A stretch of 64,000 nt of DNA from a virus. The stretch covers positions 62,001 to 126,000 of IMG/VR virus record IMGVR_UViG_3300022935_000005; one strand, written 5' to 3'. Under the pieces are notes generated by a model. The model was not told where the DNA came from. It ran no database searches and saw only the letters and a program-made list of their open reading frames with translations. Shown here in pieces: positions 46,984-54,848 of the stretch (position 1 is its first letter; every line of letters starts with the position of its first letter). A program made the translations under genes and the position numbers.

Positions 46984-47567
46984 TGTCAAAGAAGCCTACA
47001 GCAGACTCACCGGGAAGCCTGGGTTATCGGCCCGGGCTTTCTCATGATGGTCGAACAGACTTAGGCTATGCGACGACAAAACAAAAATTTCATGCGCCAC
47101 GACAAAAGGGTTCATCATTCCCTTATGAAGAAGAGCCAGAGTCTCTCGACGACCTTGAAGAGCCGGTCTTAGATTACGAGACATCGAAAAAAATAGATAA
47201 CAAAATCTCTACTCCTTACAATTCCCATGATAGCTTAATAGGTCGCGCTGCTGACTCTTTTTATCTAATTGGCGGAAATTCACGAGTTGCCATCGGGGAA
47301 GCTGTCGCAAAAGGAATGGTACCGTTTCCTGGAATGTATAAAAAAAGACTGCAGGTCGGCGGAGGTGTAAATTCCCCTAAATTAGTCGCCCCGGGTCAAT
47401 ATAATCGTACTGGAACGTACAGAGGTTGGAGCCACTCTCCAATTCCTGCTGATGAGATAATTCATAAAAGTGAAGATGGCTATGCTGAAAGTACAGATGA
47501 AGACAATGTTGAGAGGGTAAGAAGCATTGTTAGATCAATACTTAAAAACAACGCGAGAGAAGCATAG
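46983..47567 (+). CDS. Hypothetical head-region protein, 194 aa
   Basis: The ATG at 46983 overlaps the preceding stop (TAATG); an in-frame TTG 18 bases earlier is less likely. The N-terminus is Gly/Pro-rich (GYRPGLSHDGRTDLGYATT), an acidic Pro/Glu stretch follows near residue 40, then a basic Tyr/Gly-rich body, and the last ~20 residues form a helix (ERVRSIVRSILKNN). That terminal helix resembles the N-terminal helix of the 138-aa protein upstream and might be a prohead-targeting peptide. The family is unknown. Confidence 0.5.
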   Translation: MSKKPTADSPGSLGYRPGLSHDGRTDLGYATTKQKFHAPRQKGSSFPYEEEPESLDDLEEPVLDYETSKKIDNKISTPYNSHDSLIGRAADSFYLIGGNSRVAIGEAVAKGMVPFPGMYKKRLQVGGGVNSPKLVAPGQYNRTGTYRGWSHSPIPADEIIHKSEDGYAESTDEDNVERVRSIVRSILKNNAREA

Positions 47568-47602
47568 TTATCAATGTTTTAGGTTAACTTCAATTTATAT
47601 TG

Positions 47603-47610
47603 ATATTTAA
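47603..47610 (+). promoter_or_regulatory. Candidate late-promoter motif ATATTTAA
   Basis: ATATTTAA lies in the 77-base gap before the scaffold gene, 34 bases upstream of its ATG. A perfect palindrome TGTGTACACA follows at 47616-47625. A near match ATAGTTAT lies at 47564-47571. A dedicated promoter before scaffold and capsid genes would make biological sense. Confidence 0.5.
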
Positions 47611-47644
47611 GGATATGTGTACACACTGTCTGTGAGGTTTTGGA

Positions 47645-49162
47645 ATGTCAACAACGTTGTATAAAGAAGCGATTGCAGAAGCTCAACAGCTAAAAGAGTT
47701 AGCTGAGCAAAATGCAAAGAATAAAATCATAGAGGCTCTGACTCCTCGGATCCAAGCAATGGTAGAATCGCAACTACTGTCTGAACAAGATGATATAGAT
47801 ATTATAGATTCAGATGATGACGATGACGGTCTAATGCCTATGCCCACCCCTGAAATGCTCGTTGTACCTGACGAGGATGACGACGCGGAAATTGAGGCAG
47901 AGGTTGAGGCTAGCGTGGTTATTAACGCTCAGGGTGATGTTAATGTCGCCGTGACCGAGACCGTCAAAAAGAATCTCAAAGACATTAAAGAAGCAATCAA
48001 TAATTCTAACTCTGCGTCTTCCAATAGTAATAAGCTGGCTAACAGAATTGCTAAGCTTCAAGGGAAGGTTAGGAGAATGGATGCATTGTTGGAGAGTATA
48101 GATGCAAGTGCTCTTACTAACCAGCAACGCGCTGTAATCAAAAAGTCATACGAAAAATTGTTGGGGGAAGCCGTAACTTTACGCTCAGAGGCAATAGTTA
48201 TTTCTGAGAGTGAGGGGCAAGGCGTCCGACTTCAGCTGTTCGAAACATTAAAGGAGATGAATAACATGACTAAATCCCGCAGCCGCGCCATCTTCAACCA
48301 ACTATTTGAAGCTGGTTACGGCGAATTAGACGAAATGGAACTAGTTCTCAGTGATGAGGATCTAGAGGCACTTGGTGTTGAAGACGCTGAGGAAGCCGAT
48401 ATCGACGCCCTTGATATTGATATCGCGATGGAGGGTGGAGAAGAAGCCGAAGAAGAAGCCGAAGGTGAAGAAGAAGGCGAAGAAGAAGCAGAAGAAGGAG
48501 GCGAAGAAGAAGTTGAGCTTGACCTTGGAGAAGCTGATCACAAGGACGAACTTGATGAAGTCTTCGAAATCGACCCCGCGATGCTTCGTAACGAAATCCG
48601 TCGACTTCGCTCAATTAGAGAGCAAGCCGAAGAGGAAGCAGATCAATTCGGAGGCGGTGAGGTAGAGCTCGAGGTAATGGAGGTTGATGAGGAAGACCTT
48701 ATTAATGCTCTTGCAGATGAGCTTGGTTCCGTCGCTGATGTAGAGTCCGCTCCAGAGGCAACAGCTGGTCCAGTTGCAGAGCGCCGCCGTAGAACGGCAC
48801 GTCGCCGCACCGGTGCAAATAACGCTGTAGTCCGCGAAAACCGTGAGTTGAAGAAGCAACTCGATGAAATGAATCTTTTTAACGCAAAACTGCTTTATGT
48901 GAATAAGCTGATCCAGAATCGTAATGTGAGTTCTAAGCAGCAGCGTGCCATAGTCGAGGCTCTTGATAATGCCAAGACGGTGAGAGAGGCTAAGTTGGTC
49001 TATGAAGGACTGACCAAGTCACTTAACAAGAAGTCCCTTAGTGAGGGCACGAGAAGAGTTCTTGGATCTTCTAGCAAGCCAACTCGTAGCGGTGGTGCTA
49101 CGTTGAATGAGTCGGCACAGACTGATCGATGGGCTAGACTCGCTGGTATTAAAAGCAAGTAA
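47645..49162 (+). CDS. gp22: Prohead core scaffold protein (gp22-like), 505 aa
   Basis: It lies directly upstream of the major capsid gene, as T4 gene 22 does. The N-terminal helix (YKEAIAEAQQLKELAEQNAK), an Asp/Glu-rich first quarter and a long central Glu-rich run near residues 259-300 make it strongly acidic and helical, as expected of a cleavable internal core. T4 gp22 is 269 aa, so this version is almost twice as long. The C-terminus (RWARLAGIKSK) is basic and may contact the capsid shell. Several LxE or ISE sites would suit gp21-type digestion. Function is inferred from position and composition and is likely. Confidence 0.8.
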   Translation: MSTTLYKEAIAEAQQLKELAEQNAKNKIIEALTPRIQAMVESQLLSEQDDIDIIDSDDDDDGLMPMPTPEMLVVPDEDDDAEIEAEVEASVVINAQGDVNVAVTETVKKNLKDIKEAINNSNSASSNSNKLANRIAKLQGKVRRMDALLESIDASALTNQQRAVIKKSYEKLLGEAVTLRSEAIVISESEGQGVRLQLFETLKEMNNMTKSRSRAIFNQLFEAGYGELDEMELVLSDEDLEALGVEDAEEADIDALDIDIAMEGGEEAEEEAEGEEEGEEEAEEGGEEEVELDLGEADHKDELDEVFEIDPAMLRNEIRRLRSIREQAEEEADQFGGGEVELEVMEVDEEDLINALADELGSVADVESAPEATAGPVAERRRRTARRRTGANNAVVRENRELKKQLDEMNLFNAKLLYVNKLIQNRNVSSKQQRAIVEALDNAKTVREAKLVYEGLTKSLNKKSLSEGTRRVLGSSSKPTRSGGATLNESAQTDRWARLAGIKSK

Positions 49163-49192
49163 TAGACGCTAACATTCAAAGGAGATAATGAA

Positions 49193-51106
49193 ATGTCTAA
49201 GAAATTCACTTTAGAGACGCTTACCGAAGGAATTCGCCAGCGTCATCAGGGCGAGGCAAATGCTCGTCTTACTGAGAAGTGGTCTCGGACGGGTCTTCTG
49301 CGTGGTCTAGACGGCGTCCATCGTGAAAACATGGCAACGCTACTCGAGAACCAAGCAGGACAGGTCCTTCGTGAGTCCTCAACACTTGGCGGCGGTGGTC
49401 TCAACCCTGCTGCTGGCAGCGGAGACATCCGCGGCTTTACCAACATCGCTTTCCCAATCGTCCGTCGTGTATTCGGTGGTTTGGTTGCTAACGAGTTGGT
49501 TTCAATCCAGCCAATGAGCCTTCCTTCTGGTCTGCTCTTCTACCTTGACTACACTTACGGCACAAACGTCGGTGGTGAGGGTGACGGCATTGGTAGTTCG
49601 ACAAAGAACACCTACAGTAACAACCAGTCGATTTACAACAACCCGGCTGGTAAGGGTATCCGTTCTGGATCACTCGGCGTAGGTGGTCAGTACGACCTTG
49701 CTGGTAGCGGCTACAGCCGCGTTCACACCGGCTCGAACGTTACTACCCTCGCTGACGGGGTCACTACAAGCGTTTTCTGTCTTGGTGGTAGTGCTTCTCA
49801 AACCCGTGCTGTTATTACAGGCGGTGGTCTTGCCTCTTCCGGTTCTGACGGTCGCTTCCTGCAGTTTGATCCCCAGATCAGCCAGTTGATTGATGAAGAG
49901 AGCGGCGAGTTCTTCTTCATGACCGTCGACTTGGGCGCGCTTGGTGCTGACTTCGATGTAACAGCAGTCAAGGAAGCAGCGCTTGTTCTTTCTGGTACAA
50001 CTGGTCTTACTGCCGCTCTTAATGACATGCAGCCAATTCCGGAGACAGTCCAGGGTGGTGCTGGTGTCTACAACATTCGTCGTCTGAACCAGCTTGTTAG
50101 TTCAAGCTCATTCAAGGGCGAGATCTCACCTGCACCGATGGCATCAGCTCAACAAGCTGGCGCTGCTCTATTGCTGGTCTGTTCAGGCTCTGTCATGAAT
50201 GACACCGCTTCATTCATGTTAACGTACCCGAAGACAGCGACTCTCAACGCTGATGACGGTTCAACTCTCGTTGTTCCAACATTCGAGTCTGATTTCGGTT
50301 CCGGTACTCCTGGTTCACCTGTTCCAGAGATTCCCGAGATCGATATCAAGATCGAGAGTGTTTCGGTTGTTGCTCAGACTCGTAAGCTCCGCGCCCGCTG
50401 GTCACCAGAGCTCGCTCAGGACTTGAACGCTTACCACAGCCTTGACGCTGAGGTTGAGCTTACTCAGATCCTCTCCGAGCAGATTGCCCTTGAGATTGAC
50501 CGTGAGATCCTCAACGATCTTCTCATGCAGGCTGATACCAACTACTACTGGGACCGTCGTCCTGGTCGTTTCGTCAACAAGAAGACTGGTGCCGATCAGA
50601 CAAGCGCTGGCTCGCTCACTTCACCTGCCTTCACTGGTACGGTCCGTGAGTGGTACGAGACTCTTGTTGAGACCATCATCGACGTTGCTAACGAGATTCA
50701 CCGTAAGACCCTTCGTGGCTCGGCGAACTTCATCGTTGTTAGCCCTGATGTTGCCACGGTTCTTGAGGCAAGCGTTCTTTACCGTCCAAGCCTTAGCATT
50801 GACGGTGACGGACAGGTCGGTGCCATGTCACTTGGCGCTGAAGCAGTTGGTAGCTTGAGCAACCGTTTCACGGTCTACAAGGACCCCTACTTCCCACGCA
50901 ACAAGATTCTTGTTGGTTACAAGGGTGGTAGCTACCTTGAGACTGGTTACGTATACGCTCCTTACGTACCTCTCATCGTTACTCCGACGATCTTCGCACC
51001 TGAGGACTTCACCCCGCGTAAGGGTGTCATGACTCGCTACGGTAAGAAGATGGTCCGTAACGACTTCTACGGTACCGTTACCTGCCTCGGCATGGACGTT
51101 ATCTAA
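49193..51106 (+). CDS. gp23: Major capsid protein (gp23-like), 637 aa
   Basis: AAAGGAG lies eight bases before the ATG. The segment FTNIAFPIVRRVFGGLVANE (about 83-102), followed by LVSIQPMSLPSGLLFYLDY, is the hallmark of T4 gp23-family HK97-fold capsid proteins; the C-terminal half (LRARWSPELAQDLNAYHSLD near 395) also fits. Residues ~125-385 hold a Gly/Ser/Asn-rich beta region that accounts for the extra length over T4 gp23 (521 aa). The first ~60 residues are probably removed by the prohead protease at LLE (50-52) or LRE (59-61). Codons are strongly biased, with Arg mostly CGT/CGC, unlike neighbours rich in AGA. A UUCG-loop terminator follows. Confidence 0.96.
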   Translation: MSKKFTLETLTEGIRQRHQGEANARLTEKWSRTGLLRGLDGVHRENMATLLENQAGQVLRESSTLGGGGLNPAAGSGDIRGFTNIAFPIVRRVFGGLVANELVSIQPMSLPSGLLFYLDYTYGTNVGGEGDGIGSSTKNTYSNNQSIYNNPAGKGIRSGSLGVGGQYDLAGSGYSRVHTGSNVTTLADGVTTSVFCLGGSASQTRAVITGGGLASSGSDGRFLQFDPQISQLIDEESGEFFFMTVDLGALGADFDVTAVKEAALVLSGTTGLTAALNDMQPIPETVQGGAGVYNIRRLNQLVSSSSFKGEISPAPMASAQQAGAALLLVCSGSVMNDTASFMLTYPKTATLNADDGSTLVVPTFESDFGSGTPGSPVPEIPEIDIKIESVSVVAQTRKLRARWSPELAQDLNAYHSLDAEVELTQILSEQIALEIDREILNDLLMQADTNYYWDRRPGRFVNKKTGADQTSAGSLTSPAFTGTVREWYETLVETIIDVANEIHRKTLRGSANFIVVSPDVATVLEASVLYRPSLSIDGDGQVGAMSLGAEAVGSLSNRFTVYKDPYFPRNKILVGYKGGSYLETGYVYAPYVPLIVTPTIFAPEDFTPRKGVMTRYGKKMVRNDFYGTVTCLGMDVI

Positions 51107-51133
51107 GTCCTTTAATCTTCGGATTAACTTTAG

Positions 51134-51165
51134 CGGGGTCCCTTCGGGGGCCCCGTTTTTGTTTT
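51134..51165 (+). terminator. Intrinsic terminator with UUCG tetraloop
   Basis: CGGGGTCCC pairs with GGGGCCCCG (nine pairs with one G-U) around a TTCG tetraloop, followed by TTTTTGTTTT. It ends the major capsid transcript and is very likely functional. Confidence 0.92.
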
Positions 51166-51221
51166 AACCTATTTTTGATTCGATTATTATTGATAAAATT
51201 TGCTTTGCAAAGGAGAAACTT

Positions 51222-51542
51222 ATGGCTACTGCAAAAACCTCTTCAACTAGAAAAACGACAAGTTCTTCTAAAACTACTGCGGATTCTACTGTGACCTCTA
51301 CAACTGCTGCTTCAACAGCTTCTACAAGTGACGCAGCTGTTAATGAACTGAAAGCAAGAATTTCGCAACTTGAAGCTCAAATTGAAAACCTTGAGTCGAA
51401 AGTTGCCACAGCTACGGCTCTCGCCAGCTCTGTAAATAATGCCACAGTAACTGACAAAAATGTTGTCGATAAAGCTCTTCTTAGAAGGGCGTTGGAAAGA
51501 ATGGGCATTAGACAGCACGTAATTTCAGGGCTGGGTATATAA
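51222..51542 (+). CDS. Ser/Thr-rich coiled-coil protein, 106 aa
   Basis: AAAGGAG lies seven bases before the ATG. Residues 1-42 are Ser/Thr/Ala/Lys-rich and probably disordered; residues 43-68 form a leucine-heptad coiled coil (LKARISQLEAQIENLESKVA); the C-terminus has a short basic helix (LLRRALERMGIRQ). It lies right after the capsid terminator. I found no ATAnTTAA motif in the preceding gap; a TTGATTCGATTATTATTGAT stretch at 51174-51193 might serve as a promoter, but weakly. No family is recognised; a head-neck junction or internal role is guesswork. Confidence 0.55.
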   Translation: MATAKTSSTRKTTSSSKTTADSTVTSTTAASTASTSDAAVNELKARISQLEAQIENLESKVATATALASSVNNATVTDKNVVDKALLRRALERMGIRQHVISGLGI

Positions 51543-51583
51543 GAGCACCCCGCCGTTTCGATTCATAACTTTCATAAAGACAT

Positions 51584-51600
51584 TTCACCGCCTCGGTGAA
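51584..51600 (+). other. Hairpin abutting a late-promoter-like motif
   Basis: TTCACCG and CGGTGAA form a perfect 7-bp stem around CCT; the last base of the stem is the first base of ATACTTAA. No T-run follows, so an intrinsic terminator is doubtful; it may be an operator or an mRNA structure. Confidence 0.4.
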
Positions 51601-51607
51601 TACTTAA
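51600..51607 (+). promoter_or_regulatory. Candidate late-promoter motif ATACTTAA
   Basis: ATACTTAA lies 14 bases before the ATG of the first neck gene and upstream of its GAGGTGG ribosome site. If it is a -10 element, the leader would be very short. Part of the recurrent set; function inferred. Confidence 0.4.
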
Positions 51608-51621
51608 AAAGAGGTGGTGTT

Positions 51622-52788
51622 ATGTCTTCATTTACGTTTACTAGAAATCCTACGCCGTTTGGTTTTTTTGATACAGATGCAGACTTTCAGTCTGAAGCAG
51701 ACTCTGTTGTCACCTTTGTAAAAAGAAAACTAGGCGATGATATTCTTAGTGTCGAGCTGACAAAAAAGCAGATTTGGGCGTGTCTAGAAGAAAGTTTTCT
51801 AGAATACTCTAGAATCATTAACGAAGCCGATGCTAAGTCTCAACTAAATAATCACTTGGGCTATCCCACTGGGAGCGACGTCCAAGGGTTATTCCCTAAG
51901 CAGAACCTTGAATATCTCTTAAGGATGGCCGAACCCTACTCTATGGAGTCGGGAATCGGTGGTTCTTATAACGATGTCAGTGGCTCAATCCAACTGGTGG
52001 AAAACCAGCAAGACTACGATATATACGAGAGCTTGGTGGATGATGCAGGTAACCTGATTGTTTCCAGCAGCGCGAATACTCCAAGGAATAAGATGAGAAT
52101 CAGAGAGGTATTCCACTTTGATCCTCAAGCTGCTTATCGTTTTTTTGATACCACGTCTGCTGTCAATTATCTAAATAACGAGTTTAGCTTTGAGTCATTC
52201 ACACCTGAAACGGTGTTTTATGTACTTCCTGTGTTCGAAGACGTCTTGCGCGCCGGTCAGATGGACATATCAAATAGAGTAAGAAAATCAAACTACTCTT
52301 ATAGGGTCGTCGGAAGTAAGATCAGGATATTCCCACAACCAACAGGGGATATGACTAACAAGAAGCTCTGGATTAGAGTTGCTTTTAATCCCGATCCATA
52401 TAATCCTGACGTCACTGATGAAACAATCTATGGCACGTCGAACCTCTCGAATATCCCATTCGGCTTGTACGAATATAGTAAGGTTAACTCGATGGGCCGC
52501 CAATGGGTCCGACAATACTGCTTAGCGCTCTGTACAGAGTTGTTAGGGCAAGTTCGATCAAAGTTTTCATCTATTCCAATCCCGAACTCTGATTTAACGC
52601 TAAACGGAAGTGATCTGTTAAGCCAGGGACGTGAGGATCAAGCACGTTTACGAGACCAGATGGTAGAGCTCTTAGATAGTTTAACCTACTCTAAACTGCT
52701 AGAAGGACAAGCAACAGACGCAGAAAATATTCTAAGAGCGCTAAAGACTATGCCAATGCCGTTAGGCAAAGCAATACTAATCAAGTAG
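51622..52788 (+). CDS. Neck / head-completion protein (gp13-like by position), 388 aa
   Basis: AGAGGTGG precedes the ATG. Residues ~20-75 (DFQSEADSVVTFVKRKLGDD, then KKQIWACLEESFLEYSRIIN) form a helical head-tail-connector-like start; later parts are mixed and include a segment on coordinates like VAFNPDPYNPD near residue 255. It lies first in a three-gene run before the sheath genes, as T4 genes 13, 14 and 15 lie near 18, and its length is near that of gp13 (309 aa). I recall similar proteins annotated as neck proteins in marine T4-like phages. The assignment rests on synteny plus size and is moderately sure. Confidence 0.6.
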   Translation: MSSFTFTRNPTPFGFFDTDADFQSEADSVVTFVKRKLGDDILSVELTKKQIWACLEESFLEYSRIINEADAKSQLNNHLGYPTGSDVQGLFPKQNLEYLLRMAEPYSMESGIGGSYNDVSGSIQLVENQQDYDIYESLVDDAGNLIVSSSANTPRNKMRIREVFHFDPQAAYRFFDTTSAVNYLNNEFSFESFTPETVFYVLPVFEDVLRAGQMDISNRVRKSNYSYRVVGSKIRIFPQPTGDMTNKKLWIRVAFNPDPYNPDVTDETIYGTSNLSNIPFGLYEYSKVNSMGRQWVRQYCLALCTELLGQVRSKFSSIPIPNSDLTLNGSDLLSQGREDQARLRDQMVELLDSLTYSKLLEGQATDAENILRALKTMPMPLGKAILIK

Positions 52789-52797
52789 CGAGGAGCC

Positions 52798-53460
52798 ATG
52801 GCACGTTTATTCATAACGCCGAGAGAACAAGCTCTGATATCAGACTTGACGAAAGAGATTGTTAAAGATGTCATAGGTCAAAAAATATACTACTACAGAG
52901 TAATGACCGAAGTTACCTCTGTCCATGATGTATATGAAGAAGCGATAGATAAACACTTCGATACCCCGGTAGAGCTCGACGCGACAGTAGAGTGGAACCC
53001 GTCAGAGACGGCAACCAACAGATTTGGTAGTGAGAAGGTAGCTACGATGAATGTGTACATTCACTACCGCGATTTGATTGATAAAGACATACAAGTGAAA
53101 GAAGGCGACTTCTTTTCTTATGGAGACACATTCTTTGAGATAGTAACGACGTCGTTCACTTCAGAAATATATGGCGAGGTAGAGTATAAGACAGGAATAC
53201 AGCTCGTAGGTAAGCAGGCTAGAAAGGGTCTCATTGACAAAGATCCAATCGGGCCTACTGACGAAGGTATTGGCGACAACGATGCAGTACAAGAGACGTT
53301 TGTTCAGCAAAGAGGTCAGGCCGAAAACAAGCTTGGCGAAACTGGTGACGTCCGCACGCTACAAGAACAGGGTAAGCTTGATGCCCCCGAGGATGGCCCG
53401 AGAGAGGTTTCACCCCGCGGTGATGACGATGACATTAGCTCCTCATTTTACGGTGATTAG
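52798..53460 (+). CDS. Neck protein (gp14-like), 220 aa
   Basis: AGGAG lies directly before the ATG. The segment IVKDVIGQKIYYYRVMTEV followed by VHDVYEEAIDKHFDTPVELD resembles the core of gp14-type neck proteins as I remember it, followed by beta strands and a Gln/Asp-rich, probably disordered C-terminal 60 residues. T4 gp14 is 256 aa. Such proteins close the DNA-filled head and form the tail-docking surface together with gp13. The neighbouring genes are the other neck candidates. Assignment is by partial motif resemblance and synteny. Confidence 0.6.
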   Translation: MARLFITPREQALISDLTKEIVKDVIGQKIYYYRVMTEVTSVHDVYEEAIDKHFDTPVELDATVEWNPSETATNRFGSEKVATMNVYIHYRDLIDKDIQVKEGDFFSYGDTFFEIVTTSFTSEIYGEVEYKTGIQLVGKQARKGLIDKDPIGPTDEGIGDNDAVQETFVQQRGQAENKLGETGDVRTLQEQGKLDAPEDGPREVSPRGDDDDISSSFYGD

Positions 53461-53462
53461 AG

Positions 53463-54773
53463 ATGACTACTCGATACACAAATAATAAGAAAGGCTTTTC
53501 AGAGAAAGTCAATTCTGGGTATACAAATGATGTCGCTGATGATTTTTCTATGCCGTCATGTACCATAGAGGATGTCGATAGAGCTGTCTTTGAGCTGTTT
53601 GATAAAGAGCTACCCTTTTATTTCTCTAGAAAAGATGCGAAGAAAAAAATCCCTGTTATCTTTGCCACCGGTGAACGCTTCGCACTACTTGCAAGAAACA
53701 AACCACTTAGGGACAAGAGTGACGCCTTAATTTTACCGCTGATATCAGTTGTCAGAACCGGTATAGACCAAGATAGCGCCAAGGGCACTGGATTATTCCA
53801 GGGCGCACCTGTTCTTGTAAAAGTACAGCTCTCTGATGAGGACCCAATATACCAAAGATTGCAAAATAAGAATGGGTTCAAGAATGCTAGTGATATTGCT
53901 ATATCGGCTGATGACAACACTCCCGCTGGTTTGGGGGGCGGAACTACGCCCGACCAGCTTGCAACCAGGAGAGTTGCTCCTGCAATATCAGTATCAGCAA
54001 GAAACGGTACTATTCTAAGCAACAGCGTTAACAAGAATATTTTTGAATTTATAGAGATTCCGCCGATAAAACAGTACACTGCAAATTATGAAGTTACATT
54101 TTGGGCGCAGTATACACAAGAGATGAATTCTATGTTGACAGTCATGATGAACGGATACATAGAGAATCGCCGTCGCACTTACGTCGTGACGACAAAAGAA
54201 GGTTATCAATTCACGGCTTACGTTGACGCGGCACTAAGTCCACAAAACAACTTCGATGATTTTACCGATTCAGAGCGCCTTGTGAAGTATAGTTTCGCGA
54301 TGTCCGTAAGCGCTTACTTAGTAGCGGCTCAAGAGCCAGGGATGCCTGTTCCTTTTCGCAAAACGGTATCTGCACCAGAAATATCGTTTGATACTTCTAC
54401 TGCTGCGAGAGGCGGTCCTCAAACAGCCCCAGTGGCAGCAGTTGCTTCTGGAGACCCTAAAAGTTATGTGCTTGATGATATCGCGACCGAAGAAGATGGG
54501 TATCCAGCAGCCGCGATGGGAGCCGACCCTACGAAGTTGATATCAGGTTTTCCCGGTAATCCCGCTGCTTCAATTGGTGGCAAGCAATCTGATTTAGGTA
54601 ATTCAGGTCCAACCGCCATATTTACAGATATAGACCCCTTTACAGGTAAAAGGGAGAAAAGGATTATATTGATGTCCGCATCTACTCCTAATAAGGGAGA
54701 GACTGTTTTTAGGTTCGGACTTAAAGCACCCGAGGGTATTGCTATTGACTTGGGAAAATTACTTAAAGATTGA
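53463..54773 (+). CDS. Tail completion / sheath terminator protein (gp15-like), 436 aa
   Basis: The start is three bases after the upstream stop. Residues 35-100 (DRAVFELFDKELPFYFSRKD, KKIPVIFATGERFALLARNK, LILPLISVVRTGI) resemble the beta-rich opening of T4 gp15-type tail terminators, and the region near 205-290 (YEVTFWAQYTQEMNSMLTVM, KYSFAMSVSAYLVAA) continues that fold. A Gly/Ala/Pro-rich C-terminal extension of ~140 residues is absent from T4 gp15 (272 aa). In T4, gp15 caps the tube and sheath and binds the neck. It lies directly before the sheath genes, fitting the role. Confidence 0.65.
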   Translation: MTTRYTNNKKGFSEKVNSGYTNDVADDFSMPSCTIEDVDRAVFELFDKELPFYFSRKDAKKKIPVIFATGERFALLARNKPLRDKSDALILPLISVVRTGIDQDSAKGTGLFQGAPVLVKVQLSDEDPIYQRLQNKNGFKNASDIAISADDNTPAGLGGGTTPDQLATRRVAPAISVSARNGTILSNSVNKNIFEFIEIPPIKQYTANYEVTFWAQYTQEMNSMLTVMMNGYIENRRRTYVVTTKEGYQFTAYVDAALSPQNNFDDFTDSERLVKYSFAMSVSAYLVAAQEPGMPVPFRKTVSAPEISFDTSTAARGGPQTAPVAAVASGDPKSYVLDDIATEEDGYPAAAMGADPTKLISGFPGNPAASIGGKQSDLGNSGPTAIFTDIDPFTGKREKRIILMSASTPNKGETVFRFGLKAPEGIAIDLGKLLKD

Positions 54774-54794
54774 TTTCGTAATAAAAGACATTTC

Positions 54795-54824
54795 GCTATC
54801 TCACAGAATAGTTATTTGTGATAG
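54795..54824 (+). other. Imperfect hairpin upstream of sheath gene
   Basis: GCTATCTCACA and TGTGATAGC can pair with a small bulge around a loop that contains most of ATAGTTAT, a one-base variant of the late-promoter motif. The ribosome site CCAGGAG follows downstream. It may be a regulatory structure of the sheath leader; inferred. Confidence 0.35.
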
Positions 54825-54848
54825 CTTAAGATCCAGGAGACCTGACTA

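Noticed and set aside
46661-47047. 128-aa forward frame overlapping the 160-aa and 194-aa genes
   Set aside because: No ribosome site; it overlaps two genes that are linked by a clean TAATG junction, and its composition is an out-of-frame reading.
51584-51600. Hairpin as intrinsic terminator
   Set aside because: The stem is only 7 bp and is not followed by a T run.
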